A stretch of DNA of 64,000 bases. Origin: Halomarina pelagica. Lineage in GTDB: Archaea > Halobacteriota > Halobacteria > Halobacteriales > Haloarculaceae. Under the pieces are notes generated by a model, which did not search any database, had not been told where the DNA came from, and was given only the letters and a program-made list of their open reading frames with translations. Location: assembly GCF_024228315.1 (NCBI RefSeq), contig NZ_CP100456.1, positions 1 to 64,000 on the forward strand, given 5' to 3'. The translations under genes and the position numbers were made by a program. This document shows positions 11,454 to 20,393 of the stretch, piece by piece. Within the stretch, counting starts at the first letter, position 1; the number at the start of each line of letters is the position of its first letter.

Positions 11454-11495
11454 CTTCTAAACTATTGCGGGCAGCTTACTTAAGCATTTGCTTAA
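11441..11495. promoter_or_regulatory. Two palindromic operators at the arsR start
   Basis: GATGCTTAAGCATC (11441-11454) is a perfect 14-bp palindrome covering the arsR start codon. TTAAGCATTTGCTTAA (11480-11495) is a 7-2-7 perfect inverted repeat. Both contain the half-site TGCTTAA. Their position at the start of a repressor gene makes them strong candidates for binding sites of the ArsR protein itself. Confidence 0.6.
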
Positions 11496-11753
11496 TTGGG
11501 GTGCGTCGGGCCCAGGACCTTGAGAAGGATCGACGCGTCAGTATCTCTCCCGCGGTCCGGATTGACGCCCCTGGGCTACCGATCTCCACTGGCGAGGTGA
11601 CTGATCGAACCGTTTCGCCAATCTCTGTGGTGGGGATGCCCCCTCGAACTCAGTAGGCCTGTTCTATCAGTCTGATCGGATGGATCTGCACTATTGACTC
11701 CCGTCTATTCCCACGGTAGAAACGCTAAGCTCCTCGCCTCCCTACACCGCAAT

Positions 11754-12566
11754 ATGACTGTGGGAATCGACAACATCCAGTTTCTGGCCACGTCGGCCCA
11801 CCGCGTCGGCGTCCTCGAAACGTTGCGCGACGGACCGACCGATCGTCGAGAGCTGTGTGAGGCCACCGGGGCCTCCTCGCCGACCGTCGGACGGGTGCTC
11901 GCCGACTTCGAAGAGCGGCGGTGGCTCGTCAGGGACGGCCCCACCTACGGGCTGACCCCCCTCGGCGAGTACGTCACCGACCGATTTCTGGCTCTCCGGG
12001 ACGCAATGGAAATCGAAGAGAAGCTCCGCGACGTCTGGCAGTGGCTGCCGGTCGAGATGCCGGGCTTCTCCGTCGACCTCTTCGCCGACGCGGTGGTCTC
12101 CTACCCCGGGCCAGGGTATCCCTACGAGCCTGTCGAGCGGCTCGGCCAGCTCATCGCGTCGACCTCGTCGTTGCGCGGGTTCGACAACATTGTCTACAAG
12201 TCGAGCAACCTCGAGACGGCCTGCGGCGCGGTCCTCGAGGGAATGACGTTCGAGTACGTGTTCACGCCCGAGGCCCTGGAGGGAACGTTCGCCTGGAATC
12301 CGGACCGGATCATGGAGGTCGCCGCCTGCGAGAACGCGACCGTCCTCGTCCACGACCACCTCCCCGACGGCGACCGCTGCGGCCTCGGCATCGTGGACGA
12401 CCGGGCTGGCATCTGCTGCCACGACACTGCGACCGGGGCGCTCGTGGCGGTCATCGACACCGACGCCCCGGAGGCCCGTGACTGGGCTCTCTCGGTCTTC
12501 GAGCAGGTTCGCGCGGAGGCGACACCGGTAGACCCCACGGCCTTCGAATCCCGTGCACCGTCGTAA
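11754..12566 (+). CDS. Haloarchaeal HTH regulator with C-terminal sensor domain (FilR1-like)
   Basis: 270-aa putative transcription regulator. Residues ~1-85 form a winged HTH (FLATSAHRVGVLETLRDGPTDRRELCEATGASSPTVGRVLADFEERRWLV). The rest (VWQWLPVEMPGFSVDLFADAVVSYP ... FEYVFTPEALEGTF ... GLGIVDDRAGICCHDTATG) matches the ligand-binding half of the large haloarchaeal/methanogen FilR1-like family. The start is at the ATG at 11754, because the HTH begins directly after it. No effector can be deduced. It is divergent from the ArsR operon with about 300 bases between them. Confidence 0.78.
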   Translation: MTVGIDNIQFLATSAHRVGVLETLRDGPTDRRELCEATGASSPTVGRVLADFEERRWLVRDGPTYGLTPLGEYVTDRFLALRDAMEIEEKLRDVWQWLPVEMPGFSVDLFADAVVSYPGPGYPYEPVERLGQLIASTSSLRGFDNIVYKSSNLETACGAVLEGMTFEYVFTPEALEGTFAWNPDRIMEVAACENATVLVHDHLPDGDRCGLGIVDDRAGICCHDTATGALVAVIDTDAPEARDWALSVFEQVRAEATPVDPTAFESRAPS

Positions 12567-12721
12567 CACCCCTGGCGACGACCGCCGCCATCGGACTGGC
12601 AAACCGTCAGCCGAGCCTCTCACGTAGCAAGCATCTGGCCTACCCGGGATTTCAGGGCGTGAAATCCTGCACGCGGCATCATCACTTCCCTCCGGCGCGT
12701 ACGTTTACCGAGAGACGAACC

Positions 12722-13912
12722 ATGACCGAACGACACAACACCGTCGTCATCGGCGGCGGCCAGGCCGGACTGGCGACCGGGTACTACCTACAGCAGCACG
12801 ACCAGGACTTCGTCATCCTCGACGCGGGCGACCGCGTCGGCGACGCATGGCGGGCCCGCTGGGACTCCCTCCGAGTGTTCACGCCCGCTCGCTACTCGAG
12901 CCTGCCAGGGATGGACCTTCCGGGCTCGCCGTACGCCTTCCCCACGAAGGACGAGGTGGCCGACTACTTGGAGACCTACGCCCAGCGGTTCGACCTGCCC
13001 GTCGAACTCGGCGTGCGTGTGGACGGGCTAGAACGGAGCGGCGATGGCTTCCTCGTGAGCGCCGGCGATCGGCGGTTCGAGGCGGACAACGTCGTGGTGG
13101 CGATGGCGAGCTATCAGGTCCCGAAGATTCCGGATTTCGCGTCGGAGCTCTCCGACGACGTCATCCAGCTGCACACGAGCGGCTACCGCAACCCGGATCA
13201 GCTCCAGGACGGCGACGTGCTCGTCGTCGGGGCGGGCAACTCCGGTGCCGAGATCGCCCTCGACGTCGCCGGCGCTTTGCGCCGGCTGCAAGCGAGACGC
13301 TCCGCGTCTCGCCCTGTCGCCGACGGACACGAGACGTGGCTGTCGGGCCGGGACGTCGGCCACGTGCCGTTCCGCATCGACTCGTGGGTCGGCCGTCACC
13401 TTGGGGTCCCGTTCGTGATGCGCGTGCTCTTCCACCGGATCTTCACGACGGGGACGCCGATCGGGCGCCGTATCCGCCCGAAGGTACTCGCACAGGGCGG
13501 CCCGCTGGTGCGCACGAAGCCGAGCGACTTGGCCGCGGCCGGCGTCGAGCGGGTGCCTCGCACGACCGGCGTTCGCGACGGTCGCCCCGTCGTCGGGGAT
13601 GACGACGTTCTCGACGTCATGAACGTCATCTGGTGTACTGGCTTCCGCCCTGACTTTTCGTGGATCGACCTCCCGATCTTCGACGGGAAGGAACGGCCCA
13701 AGGAGCCCGTCCACGTGCGCGGCGTCGTCCCGAACGAGCCAGGACTGTACTTCGTCGGCCTATTCTTCCTGTACGCGATGACGTCGGGACTGTTCACCGG
13801 CGTCGGCAGGGATGCAAAGTACGTCGTCGACCACCTGACGTCGACGGCGCGGCAGCAGCAGCCCCGTCCGAGCTATACCGGATCGGCGGACGGACTCCTA
13901 CAGCAGTCGTAG
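12722..13912 (+). CDS. NAD(P)/FAD-dependent oxidoreductase (CzcO/flavin-monooxygenase-like)
   Basis: 396-aa two-dinucleotide-binding flavoprotein. The FAD-binding GGGQAGLATGYYL is at residues ~11-23, and the second Rossmann motif VVGAGNSGAEIALDVAG near 170 would bind NAD(P)H. The segment GDAWRARWDSLRVFTPARYSSLPGM is typical of the CzcO/YUC-like branch, whose members oxidise small organic molecules or reduce flavin. A C-terminal hydrophobic stretch (GLYFVGLFFLYAMTSGLF) is normal for the family. The start is the ATG at 12722, seven residues before the first motif. No operon partner is visible, and the substrate is unknown. Confidence 0.85.
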   Translation: MTERHNTVVIGGGQAGLATGYYLQQHDQDFVILDAGDRVGDAWRARWDSLRVFTPARYSSLPGMDLPGSPYAFPTKDEVADYLETYAQRFDLPVELGVRVDGLERSGDGFLVSAGDRRFEADNVVVAMASYQVPKIPDFASELSDDVIQLHTSGYRNPDQLQDGDVLVVGAGNSGAEIALDVAGALRRLQARRSASRPVADGHETWLSGRDVGHVPFRIDSWVGRHLGVPFVMRVLFHRIFTTGTPIGRRIRPKVLAQGGPLVRTKPSDLAAAGVERVPRTTGVRDGRPVVGDDDVLDVMNVIWCTGFRPDFSWIDLPIFDGKERPKEPVHVRGVVPNEPGLYFVGLFFLYAMTSGLFTGVGRDAKYVVDHLTSTARQQQPRPSYTGSADGLLQQS

Positions 13913-14295
13913 TCGAGTTCGGCGTCAGTCCCGAGTCCGAGAACGGCCAGTCTCGCGAACGTCGCCATCTCACACGGTCTAACTCGTCCTCCCGTGGAGT
14001 TGGATCATCCGCGGTGACCGAGACGCCCTCTGTATCTTGCACACGATTCGTATCAGCTGCAGAGGGTTCCACCAAGGCCGTGGAAACGTATCTCGAAACC
14101 CTGTCACCGTGGCTTTTCGCTGGCGGCCGAAATTGCTTGCTCAACCCCGATTCCCTGCCGCTAACCAGCCGTTCGAGCGCGGTCGTGTCGGACTCGTGTG
14201 GCGGTATCTGGAAGCTCTGGAAATCACACGCCGTCGCGAGGACAATTGCAGATGAGATCTCTACGGGGAACAGTGTACAAGGAGCACCTGCGTTT
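13913..14295. other. Intergenic stretch, no gene seen
   Basis: 383 bases between the flavoprotein and the exporter permease, which converge on it. Open frames here are short, have no recognisable motif and show no consistent codon bias. It may hold the terminators of both transcription units, but no strong hairpin was recognised. Confidence 0.4.
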
Positions 14296-15135
14296 TTATC
14301 GTTCCTTGTGGTACAGATGGAGTGACAACGGTGCGAACACGACGACGATGACCGCAGAGGCGATGAGTACCCACGTCACGTCCGCGAGGGCGACGCCGCC
14401 GTGCATGAGGCCGCGAGTGGCGTCGACGAGGTGCGTGACGGGATTGACGCCGACCACGGTCTGGAGCCACGTCGGCATGGTCGCCGGGTCGACGAAGATG
14501 TTGCTCACGAACGTGAGCGGGAAGAGCAGGAGGAAGCTCGTCGTCATGACGGATTCTGGTGTGTCGACGAGGAGGCCGACGACGATCCAGATCCACGAGA
14601 GGCTGAACGCGAAGACGAGCACCAGCGCGAGCGCACCGAGCACGCCCACGATGCCAGCCCCGGGGCGGAAGCCAAGGACGACACCGAGCCCGACGACCAT
14701 GATCGCCGCCATCGAGTATCGCAGCACGTCGCCGAGGAGCGCTCCGACCAGCGGCGCGGGCTGCCAGATCGGGAGCGACTGGAACCGGTCGAACAGGCCC
14801 TCGTCGATGTCCGTGTTGAGACCGACGCCCGTGTAGACGGTGATGAAGACGATCGCCTGTACGAGGATTCCCGGTAGCAGGAATTGGATGTACTGCTGTG
14901 GGGACCCCGCGAGAGCGCCCCCGAACAGGAACGTGAACAGCAACGTGGACATGAGCGGGAACGCCGTGACGTCGAAGAGCTGGAACGGCACGTGCTTGAT
15001 CTTCAGGAGCGCTCGCCACCCGAGAGTGATCGAGGCGGAGACCGGTCCCGAACGAGGTGGTCGTTCGATCCGGGAGAAAACATCGCCGAGGTCCTCCTCC
15101 GCGACGGTGGTCGAGGGAGTGGTCCCGTCGCTCAT
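14296..15135 (-). CDS. ABC-2 type exporter permease (DrrB-like)
   Basis: 279-aa membrane protein of the ABC-2 permease family. About six hydrophobic spans are visible: [99 protein letters not shown] and [20 protein letters not shown]. The [17 protein letters not shown]...[14 protein letters not shown] region is the conserved C-terminal signature of DrrB/NodJ-type exporters. Its ATG overlaps the stop of the ATPase gene by 4 bp (15132-15135), so the two form one exporter. Substrates of relatives are hydrophobic drugs, lipids or polysaccharides; here unknown. Confidence 0.88.
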   Translation of the reverse strand: MSDGTTPSTTVAEEDLGDVFSRIERPPRSGPVSASITLGWRALLKIKHVPFQLFDVTAFPLMSTLLFTFLFGGALAGSPQQYIQFLLPGILVQAIVFITVYTGVGLNTDIDEGLFDRFQSLPIWQPAPLVGALLGDVLRYSMAAIMVVGLGVVLGFRPGAGIVGVLGALALVLVFAFSLSWIWIVVGLLVDTPESVMTTSFLLLFPLTFVSNIFVDPATMPTWLQTVVGVNPVTHLVDATRGLMHGGVALADVTWVLIASAVIVVVFAPLSLHLYHKER

Positions 15136-16298
15136 GCAACCACCTCCTCGCCCGTCTCCTCGACGGGTTGCCCCGTGAGTGCCAGGAAGACCTCGTCGAG
15201 GCTCGCCTGCCCGAGCGAGAATTCATCGACGTGTACACCGGCGTCCGCGAGCGCCGTCAGCACTACTGCCACGTCCCCGTTGTGCGGAACGCTCGCCGAG
15301 AGGGCATCCCGGTCGGTTCCGTTGTGGACCGGCACCCCGAGGAGGTCCCGCAGGAGAGCTTCGGCCTCCTCGCGACGGCCAGGGTCTCGGAGTCGAATAT
15401 GGAGGGTACTGGCACCCACGGCGGCTTTCAGCTCACGGCTCGTGCCCTCGGCGATCACGCGCCCGTCGTCGATGACGGCGAGGCGATCGGCGAGGCGGTC
15501 GGCCTCGTCGAGGTACTGCGTCGTAAGGAGTACGGTGGTTCCCTCGGCGGCGATGGCCCGGATGATGGCCCAGACCTGATTTCGGCTGCGCGGGTCGAGA
15601 CCCGTCGTCGGTTCGTCGAGAAACAGCACGTCCGGCGTGACGACGAGGCTCGCGGCGACGTCGAGTCGCCGCCGCATACCACCGGAGTACGTCCGGACCT
15701 GGCGCGTCGCAGCGTCGTCGAGGCCGAAGGCCGTGAGTAGTTCGTCGGCGCGGTTCGTCGCGTTGCGCCAGGAGAACCCGAGGAGGCGTCCCACGAGGAC
15801 GAGGTTCTCACGTCCGGTGAGGTCCTCGTCGACCGAGGCGTACTGGCCCGTGAGACTCACCGTGGCGCGAACGTCGGCCGCGTCCCGGACGACGTCGTGG
15901 CCGAGGACGGTGGCGGTACCCGCGTCCGGGCGGAGCAACGTCGCGAGCATCCGAATCGTCGTGGTCTTGCCGGCACCGTTAGGCCCCAGGAGTCCGTACA
16001 CGGAGCCTCGGGGGATCCGAAGGTCGACGCCGTCCACGGCGCGCGTGTCTCCGAACGCTTTGGTCAGACCGTTGGTTTCGATCGCGAGGTCCAGTTTGTC
16101 GTTAGCCTTCTCACGAGTTCGGTCGCGATCGGCAGTGAGTGACGACGACGGATCATCTTCTCTCGCTTCGACCGACGTCGTCTCTGCAGGATGTTGTGGT
16201 GTCCCAGGATCAGCAGCGTGTCGCGGTGGTTCCCGTCCACTCATTCGCTCACCTCCACTGGCTCTTCCACGTGAGTACGGTTGCTCATAGCTCTCCAT
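15132..16298 (-). CDS. ABC exporter ATP-binding protein (DrrA-like)
   Basis: ATPase subunit of an ABC-2 exporter, about 388 aa from the ATG at 16298 (another ATG at 16244 is possible). An acidic, low-complexity leader of about 80 residues precedes the ATPase domain. That domain shows Walker [11 protein letters not shown]-loop [14 protein letters not shown], signature [15 protein letters not shown], Walker [13 protein letters not shown] and the H-loop position as TTQYLDEAD, where the switch His is Gln. The DrrA-type C-terminal domain ends [22 protein letters not shown]-like ggtatatgc lies 30-37 bases before the 16298 start on the minus strand, which favours that start. Coupled to the permease gene by a 4-bp overlap. 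Confidence 0.87.
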   Translation of the reverse strand: MESYEQPYSRGRASGGERMSGREPPRHAADPGTPQHPAETTSVEAREDDPSSSLTADRDRTREKANDKLDLAIETNGLTKAFGDTRAVDGVDLRIPRGSVYGLLGPNGAGKTTTIRMLATLLRPDAGTATVLGHDVVRDAADVRATVSLTGQYASVDEDLTGRENLVLVGRLLGFSWRNATNRADELLTAFGLDDAATRQVRTYSGGMRRRLDVAASLVVTPDVLFLDEPTTGLDPRSRNQVWAIIRAIAAEGTTVLLTTQYLDEADRLADRLAVIDDGRVIAEGTSRELKAAVGASTLHIRLRDPGRREEAEALLRDLLGVPVHNGTDRDALSASVPHNGDVAVVLTALADAGVHVDEFSLGQASLDEVFLALTGQPVEETGEEVVA

Positions 16299-16698
16299 CT
16301 CCTCACTGCTCTCACACCTCCTGAGAGCATATACCCGAGCCATGAGTGGGGCGAAAGTGATCAACCCGTCCCCGATCAGTGTCTTTCCGCTATCCCAGAA
16401 CTGGACGATGTTTGCGTGGGAAACTCTAGAGTTTCGAGTACTAGCTCTCGATGCTCACGAGAGATGGATCGAGCAGGAGCGCGCGGTGATTCCGTTCGAC
16501 TCTTTGAGAGACCGGTATTCATCGGAACTCGTTATGAGATCGGTAGCGATCGATGTAACGGACGACCGCAAAACCCGTGCTCAACCCTCTACTCGGTAAT
16601 ACGCATCAAACGAGCTGCTGAACGGAGGACGCATACGCAGCACGCCGGACAGCTGGTTAGGACGAATCGCCAGGAGACTGATACAGAGACTGGTACGA
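16299..16698. other. Intergenic stretch, no gene seen
   Basis: 400 bases between the exporter promoter and the end of the Rossmann protein gene. A short frame at 16342-16599 (+) has no motif and poor haloarchaeal codon character, so it was not called. The left part holds the TATA-like element of the exporter operon at about 16327-16335. Confidence 0.4.
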
Positions 16699-17343
16699 TC
16701 AGTCGGTAGGACGGATCGCGTTTTCGATGGGGGTGTCGCCGCCGAAGAGTCTGATCGTTTCGCCGACCGTCTCCTCGTTTGCGAGACAGGCGACGACCGT
16801 CTGGGCGACATCGGCGCGCGGAATCGCATCCCCATCCTCGCCGCGGTAGTCGAAGGCCGCCGAAACGTGTCCTGTCCCCGCTTCGTCAGTGAGCGTCGTC
16901 GGTCGAAGAATCGTGGCATCGAGCGGGGACCGTTCGAGATAGTCGTCGGCACATCGCTTCGCCACCCGATATGGGCGGAGTGCTTCCGGTTCGGCCAGCG
17001 GTTCGCTCGCGCTGTACGCACTGATTATAACGAACCGGTCGATGCCGTGCTCGACGCACGCGTCGATACTCCGTCGCGCTCCCCAGAGGTCGATCAGAAG
17101 CGTCTCGTCCCAGCCGGTATCCCCGCCGGAGCCGGCCGTGAACACGACGGCGTCGGCTCCCCGGAGTGCCGGCGCGAACTCCCCTTCGAGATCGCCCAAC
17201 CGTGGTTCGCCGCCGCGTTCGCGGACGGTATCGAACTGTGATTCGTCCCGCACGACCCCGATAGGGTCGTGTCCAGCGTCCGCAAGTCGGGAAACCAGTT
17301 CGCGGCCGATTCCACCGTTCGCACCGATAACTGCGACTTGCAT
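16699..17343 (-). CDS. NAD(P)-binding Rossmann protein (NmrA/atypical SDR type)
   Basis: 214-aa atypical short-chain dehydrogenase. The N-terminal glycine motif AVIGANGGIGRELVSRL (residues ~4-20) binds NAD(P). AVVFTAGSGG and RFVIISAYSASEP are the following strands, and PYRVAKRCADDYLERSPLDATILRPTTLTD is the YxxxK-like segment with the substrate loop. Relatives (NmrA, flavin reductase/BLVRB-like) bind NAD(P)H as redox sensors or reduce small molecules. The start is the ATG at 17343, three residues before the first strand. The gene stands alone; no regulator is next to it. Confidence 0.85.
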   Translation of the reverse strand: MQVAVIGANGGIGRELVSRLADAGHDPIGVVRDESQFDTVRERGGEPRLGDLEGEFAPALRGADAVVFTAGSGGDTGWDETLLIDLWGARRSIDACVEHGIDRFVIISAYSASEPLAEPEALRPYRVAKRCADDYLERSPLDATILRPTTLTDEAGTGHVSAAFDYRGEDGDAIPRADVAQTVVACLANEETVGETIRLFGGDTPIENAIRPTD

Positions 17344-17488
17344 CGTGTACTGTCTTAACACACGTTGTCTCAATAGGTGCTGTGGTCGACGAACGCCAAT
17401 CGACGAAATGACTCCTCGATATGCACTCTCGCGTCAGCACGCTTGACGCCACACTCCGTGAGATGATCTCGATCCCCGCGGTGGTGAT

Positions 17489-17926
17489 TCACAAACGGCC
17501 GCTTCCGACGTACGCGAGACCGAGACCGCCGATAACGATCAGAACTCCCTGCACGACCTCTGGAACCGGGATGAGATGCTCTCCGAACGATCCGATCAGC
17601 ACGAACGCCACGGCGATCATCGCGGGAAACGGATGCGAGATCGATTGCTCAATCAGCACTCGGAGCGACCAGTAGCTCATCTCCAGTGCGGACGCGACAG
17701 TCGCTCCAAGCGGGCGGTTCCCATCCGGATTCTCGGCCGGTTCGAACCGGTCGAACTCGTCGACGCTGACGGTGATGACTTCACCAGTGTTGGCCCGCTG
17801 CCCTTCGGCATTGCCGACTCGAAGCAGCGTCACTGCTTCGTTGGTCGTACCGACGACGCGGTATGTTCCCTCTCGATAGTCGGCGTCGATCGGACGGTAG
17901 TGGTCGTACGTCGAAGGTGAGTACAT
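17489..17926 (-). CDS. Conserved haloarchaeal membrane protein, unknown function
   Basis: 145 aa from the ATG at 17926. Residues ~1-75 are soluble and acidic (DADYREGTYRVVGTTNEAVTLLRVGN ... GEVITVSVDEFDRFEPAENPDG). Two transmembrane helices follow, FPAMIAVAFVLIGSFGEHLI and VVQGVLIVIGGLGLAYVG. The soluble part looks like a small beta-rich domain facing one side of the membrane. I do not recognise a named family. It is divergent from phoD across about 240 bases. Confidence 0.65.
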   Translation of the reverse strand: MYSPSTYDHYRPIDADYREGTYRVVGTTNEAVTLLRVGNAEGQRANTGEVITVSVDEFDRFEPAENPDGNRPLGATVASALEMSYWSLRVLIEQSISHPFPAMIAVAFVLIGSFGEHLIPVPEVVQGVLIVIGGLGLAYVGSGRL

Positions 17927-18164
17927 TCCTGCGTGGTGGTTTCTCGATGGGGTAGATAAATCTGAGCGGCGGCGATTCGAGGGGCTATCGGTGGTATCGT
18001 GTTTCGGGTCGTGAATACCCATGAACTCTATTTTCAAGCATTGATACAATTCGCTCCAACGGGAGTCTTTCTACTACCTGACCGTACCTATTTCTCCTTA
18101 TCAACCATATTAATACATACTAGAAATATATGGAATTATCGTGTCGGCTACCAGGCGGTGAGGT

Positions 18165-20087
18165 GTGGAAGACAACTCAGCCCACCCACTCGACAGCACC
18201 CGACGCGAATTCCTTCGAAAGGCAGTCACGACCGCGACGGTCGCCGGTATCGGCGCATCGAGCACCGGAGTCGGTGCCGCCGCGGAGAACGACGGCCGGG
18301 GCCCACTCACAGGCGATCCGTTCACTCTCGGCGTCGCCTCTGGTGATCCGCTACCGGATTCCGTCGTCCTGTGGACTCGCCTCGCGCCCGACCCGCTCGC
18401 CGAAACCGGTGGAATGCCCGACCGCCAGGTGCCGGTGCAGTGGGAGATCGCGACCGACGAGGACATGGACGATATCGTTGGGAGGGGCACCGCGAAGGCG
18501 CGTCCTGAATACGCCCACTCCGTCCATATCGACGTCAAGGGATTGGAGGCCGACACGGAGTACTACTATCAGTTCCGCGTCGGTCCCGACCGAAGCCCGG
18601 TCGGGAGAACCAAAACGGCTCCCGCGGAGGGAGCTGACGTCGACGAACTCAGGTTCGCCTTCACCTCCTGTCAGCACTACCCGTCGGGGTACTACACCGC
18701 ACACGACCACCTCGCGGACGAGGACCTCGATCTGGCGATCCAACTGGGTGACTACATCTACGAAGGAGGGTCACAGGGCTCGCTCGACCGCGGTCACGAG
18801 CCGTCCCGCGAGATCGAGACGCTGAGTGACTACCGAATTCGACAGGCGCAGTACAAAACGGATTCGAACCTCCAGAACGCCCACGCCGCGTTCCCCTGGC
18901 TCGTGACGTGGGACGACCACGAGGTCGAAAACAACTACGCCGACGCGACCTCCGAGAACAACGCCCCGACGCAGGAGTTCCTCGAACGCCGGGCGAACGC
19001 CTACCAGGCGTATTTCGAACACCAGCCGCTGCGTCCCTCGCGGATGCCCGACGGCCCGAACCTGCCGCTCTATCGGCGCTTCACGTTCGGCGACTTGGCC
19101 GAGTTCAACGTCCTCGACACTCGGCAGTACCGCGACGACCAGGTCGATTCCGCCGAGGAAGCTGACGATCCGGGGCGGACCATTCTCGGCGACGAACAGG
19201 AGAACTGGCTGGTCGACGGGTTGAACGACTCCACGTCCCGATGGAACGTCCTCGCGCAGCAGGTTCCGTTCGCCGCGACCGACGAGAACCCGAACCCGGA
19301 CGTGCGGAACTTCGGTGGCGGTGATAAGTGGGACGGATACCGGGCCGACCGGGAGCGACTGCTCGATGTCATGGCCGCTGATTCGGACCTGAACCCGGTC
19401 GTCATCACCGGCGATGTCCACCGCAACTACGCGTACAACCTCAAAGCCGACTTTTCGGACCCTGACTCCGAGACGGTCGGCACCGAGTACGTCTGCACCT
19501 CGCTCTCCTCGTTCGGCGATGGATCCGGGATCACCCAGTACGGGCCGTCGCTCGGTGAACCCTGGCAGCGCTTCTTCAACGACAGCCGGGGCTACGTCCG
19601 CTGTACGATCACGCCGGAGCAGTGGCAGACCGACTATCGGGCCGTCTCGACCGTCGAGAAGTCCGAGGCCGCTGTACGTACGATCGCCACGTTCACGACC
19701 GACGCCGGCGATCCCGGTGCGAACCTGGCGTCCGACCGCCCCGCCCGACCCGAACAGTCGGCCGTCGAGATCACCGAGATCAACCCGGACCAGAACGGCG
19801 ATCTCAACAACGAGTTCGTGACGGTCAAAAATACGGGCGACGCTGCGATCGACTTCACGGGGTTCATCCTCAGCTTCGAAGCAGGGAGCCAGAACTACAC
19901 GTTCGGTGACTTCACTCTCGACGCGGGCCAGACGGTTACGGTCCGGAACGGGAGCGGCGAGGACACCGAATCGACGCTCTATGCCGACTTCGGTGGCCCG
20001 GTGCTGAACAACAGCAACCCGGACACGGTGCTCGTCGCCAACGACGACGGGATCGTCCTCGCCGAAGCGTCGTACGCGCCGGTCTAG
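18165..20087 (+). CDS. phoD: PhoD-family alkaline phosphatase with C-terminal lamin-tail-like domain
   Basis: 640-aa secreted phosphatase/phosphodiesterase. A TAT signal (STRREFLRKAVTTATVAGIG) is followed by the N-terminal PhoD domain and then the metallophosphatase core, with metal-site motifs FTSCQHYPSGY, IQLGDYIYEGG, WDDHEVENNYAD and VVITGDVHRNYA. After residue ~540 a separate domain begins (AVEITEINPDQNGDLNNEFVTVKNTG ... NNSNPDTVLVANDDG), which looks like a lamin-tail beta-sandwich found on exported nucleases and phosphatases. The start is a GTG at 18165. Product exported folded via TAT; it should release phosphate from phosphodiesters outside the cell. An AT-rich promoter (attaatacatac) lies about 45-55 bases upstream. 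Confidence 0.92.
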   Translation: MEDNSAHPLDSTRREFLRKAVTTATVAGIGASSTGVGAAAENDGRGPLTGDPFTLGVASGDPLPDSVVLWTRLAPDPLAETGGMPDRQVPVQWEIATDEDMDDIVGRGTAKARPEYAHSVHIDVKGLEADTEYYYQFRVGPDRSPVGRTKTAPAEGADVDELRFAFTSCQHYPSGYYTAHDHLADEDLDLAIQLGDYIYEGGSQGSLDRGHEPSREIETLSDYRIRQAQYKTDSNLQNAHAAFPWLVTWDDHEVENNYADATSENNAPTQEFLERRANAYQAYFEHQPLRPSRMPDGPNLPLYRRFTFGDLAEFNVLDTRQYRDDQVDSAEEADDPGRTILGDEQENWLVDGLNDSTSRWNVLAQQVPFAATDENPNPDVRNFGGGDKWDGYRADRERLLDVMAADSDLNPVVITGDVHRNYAYNLKADFSDPDSETVGTEYVCTSLSSFGDGSGITQYGPSLGEPWQRFFNDSRGYVRCTITPEQWQTDYRAVSTVEKSEAAVRTIATFTTDAGDPGANLASDRPARPEQSAVEITEINPDQNGDLNNEFVTVKNTGDAAIDFTGFILSFEAGSQNYTFGDFTLDAGQTVTVRNGSGEDTESTLYADFGGPVLNNSNPDTVLVANDDGIVLAEASYAPV

Positions 20088-20393
20088 GCCCGATAACGGG
20101 GGGACGTCTATCCTTTCTCTCTGAAACGAGAGGTCCATTCTATGGGTCGTATAATAGATTAGGTTGGTGCTACATCTCGACGCCTAATCTCACTAGATAA
20201 TTCGAACGAGTTCGTCATCGAGTTTGAGGGGGACGTAGCCGAACGTCACCTGTCCGACCGACGAACGGGCCAACGTCGGGATCCCACCGTGCGAATTCCT
20301 CTGCGGGCGAAGCCGTGACTCGACCCATCCAGTACTGCTATTCGACGACTTGCTCGCTTCTCGAACTACGCGACGAGACAGTGTCTCTGTGGG
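20088..20393. other. Intergenic stretch with inverted repeats
   Basis: 306 bases between two convergent genes. A small hairpin CTCTCTGAAACGAGAG occurs near 20117-20132. A perfect 8-bp inverted repeat AGATTAGG (20156-20163) / CCTAATCT (20183-20190) follows. Either could be part of a transcription end for phoD. No gene is visible. Confidence 0.4.

Noticed and set aside
12847-13602. Plus-strand frame of 251 codons inside the flavoprotein gene
   Set aside because: It is a +1 shadow full of Arg, Gly and Pro; the other frame carries both Rossmann motifs.
13794-14144. Minus-strand frame (116 codons) across the 3' end of the flavoprotein gene
   Set aside because: It overlaps a real gene, has no recognisable domain and no promoter-like sequence before it.
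16342-16599. Plus-strand frame of 85 codons between exporter and Rossmann protein
   Set aside because: It has no motif, an atypical composition for a haloarchaeon (few acidic residues), and overlaps the exporter promoter region.
18771-20138. Open frame of 455 codons on the minus strand
   Set aside because: It is antisense to phoD with Arg/Val-rich, motif-free sequence; a shadow frame.
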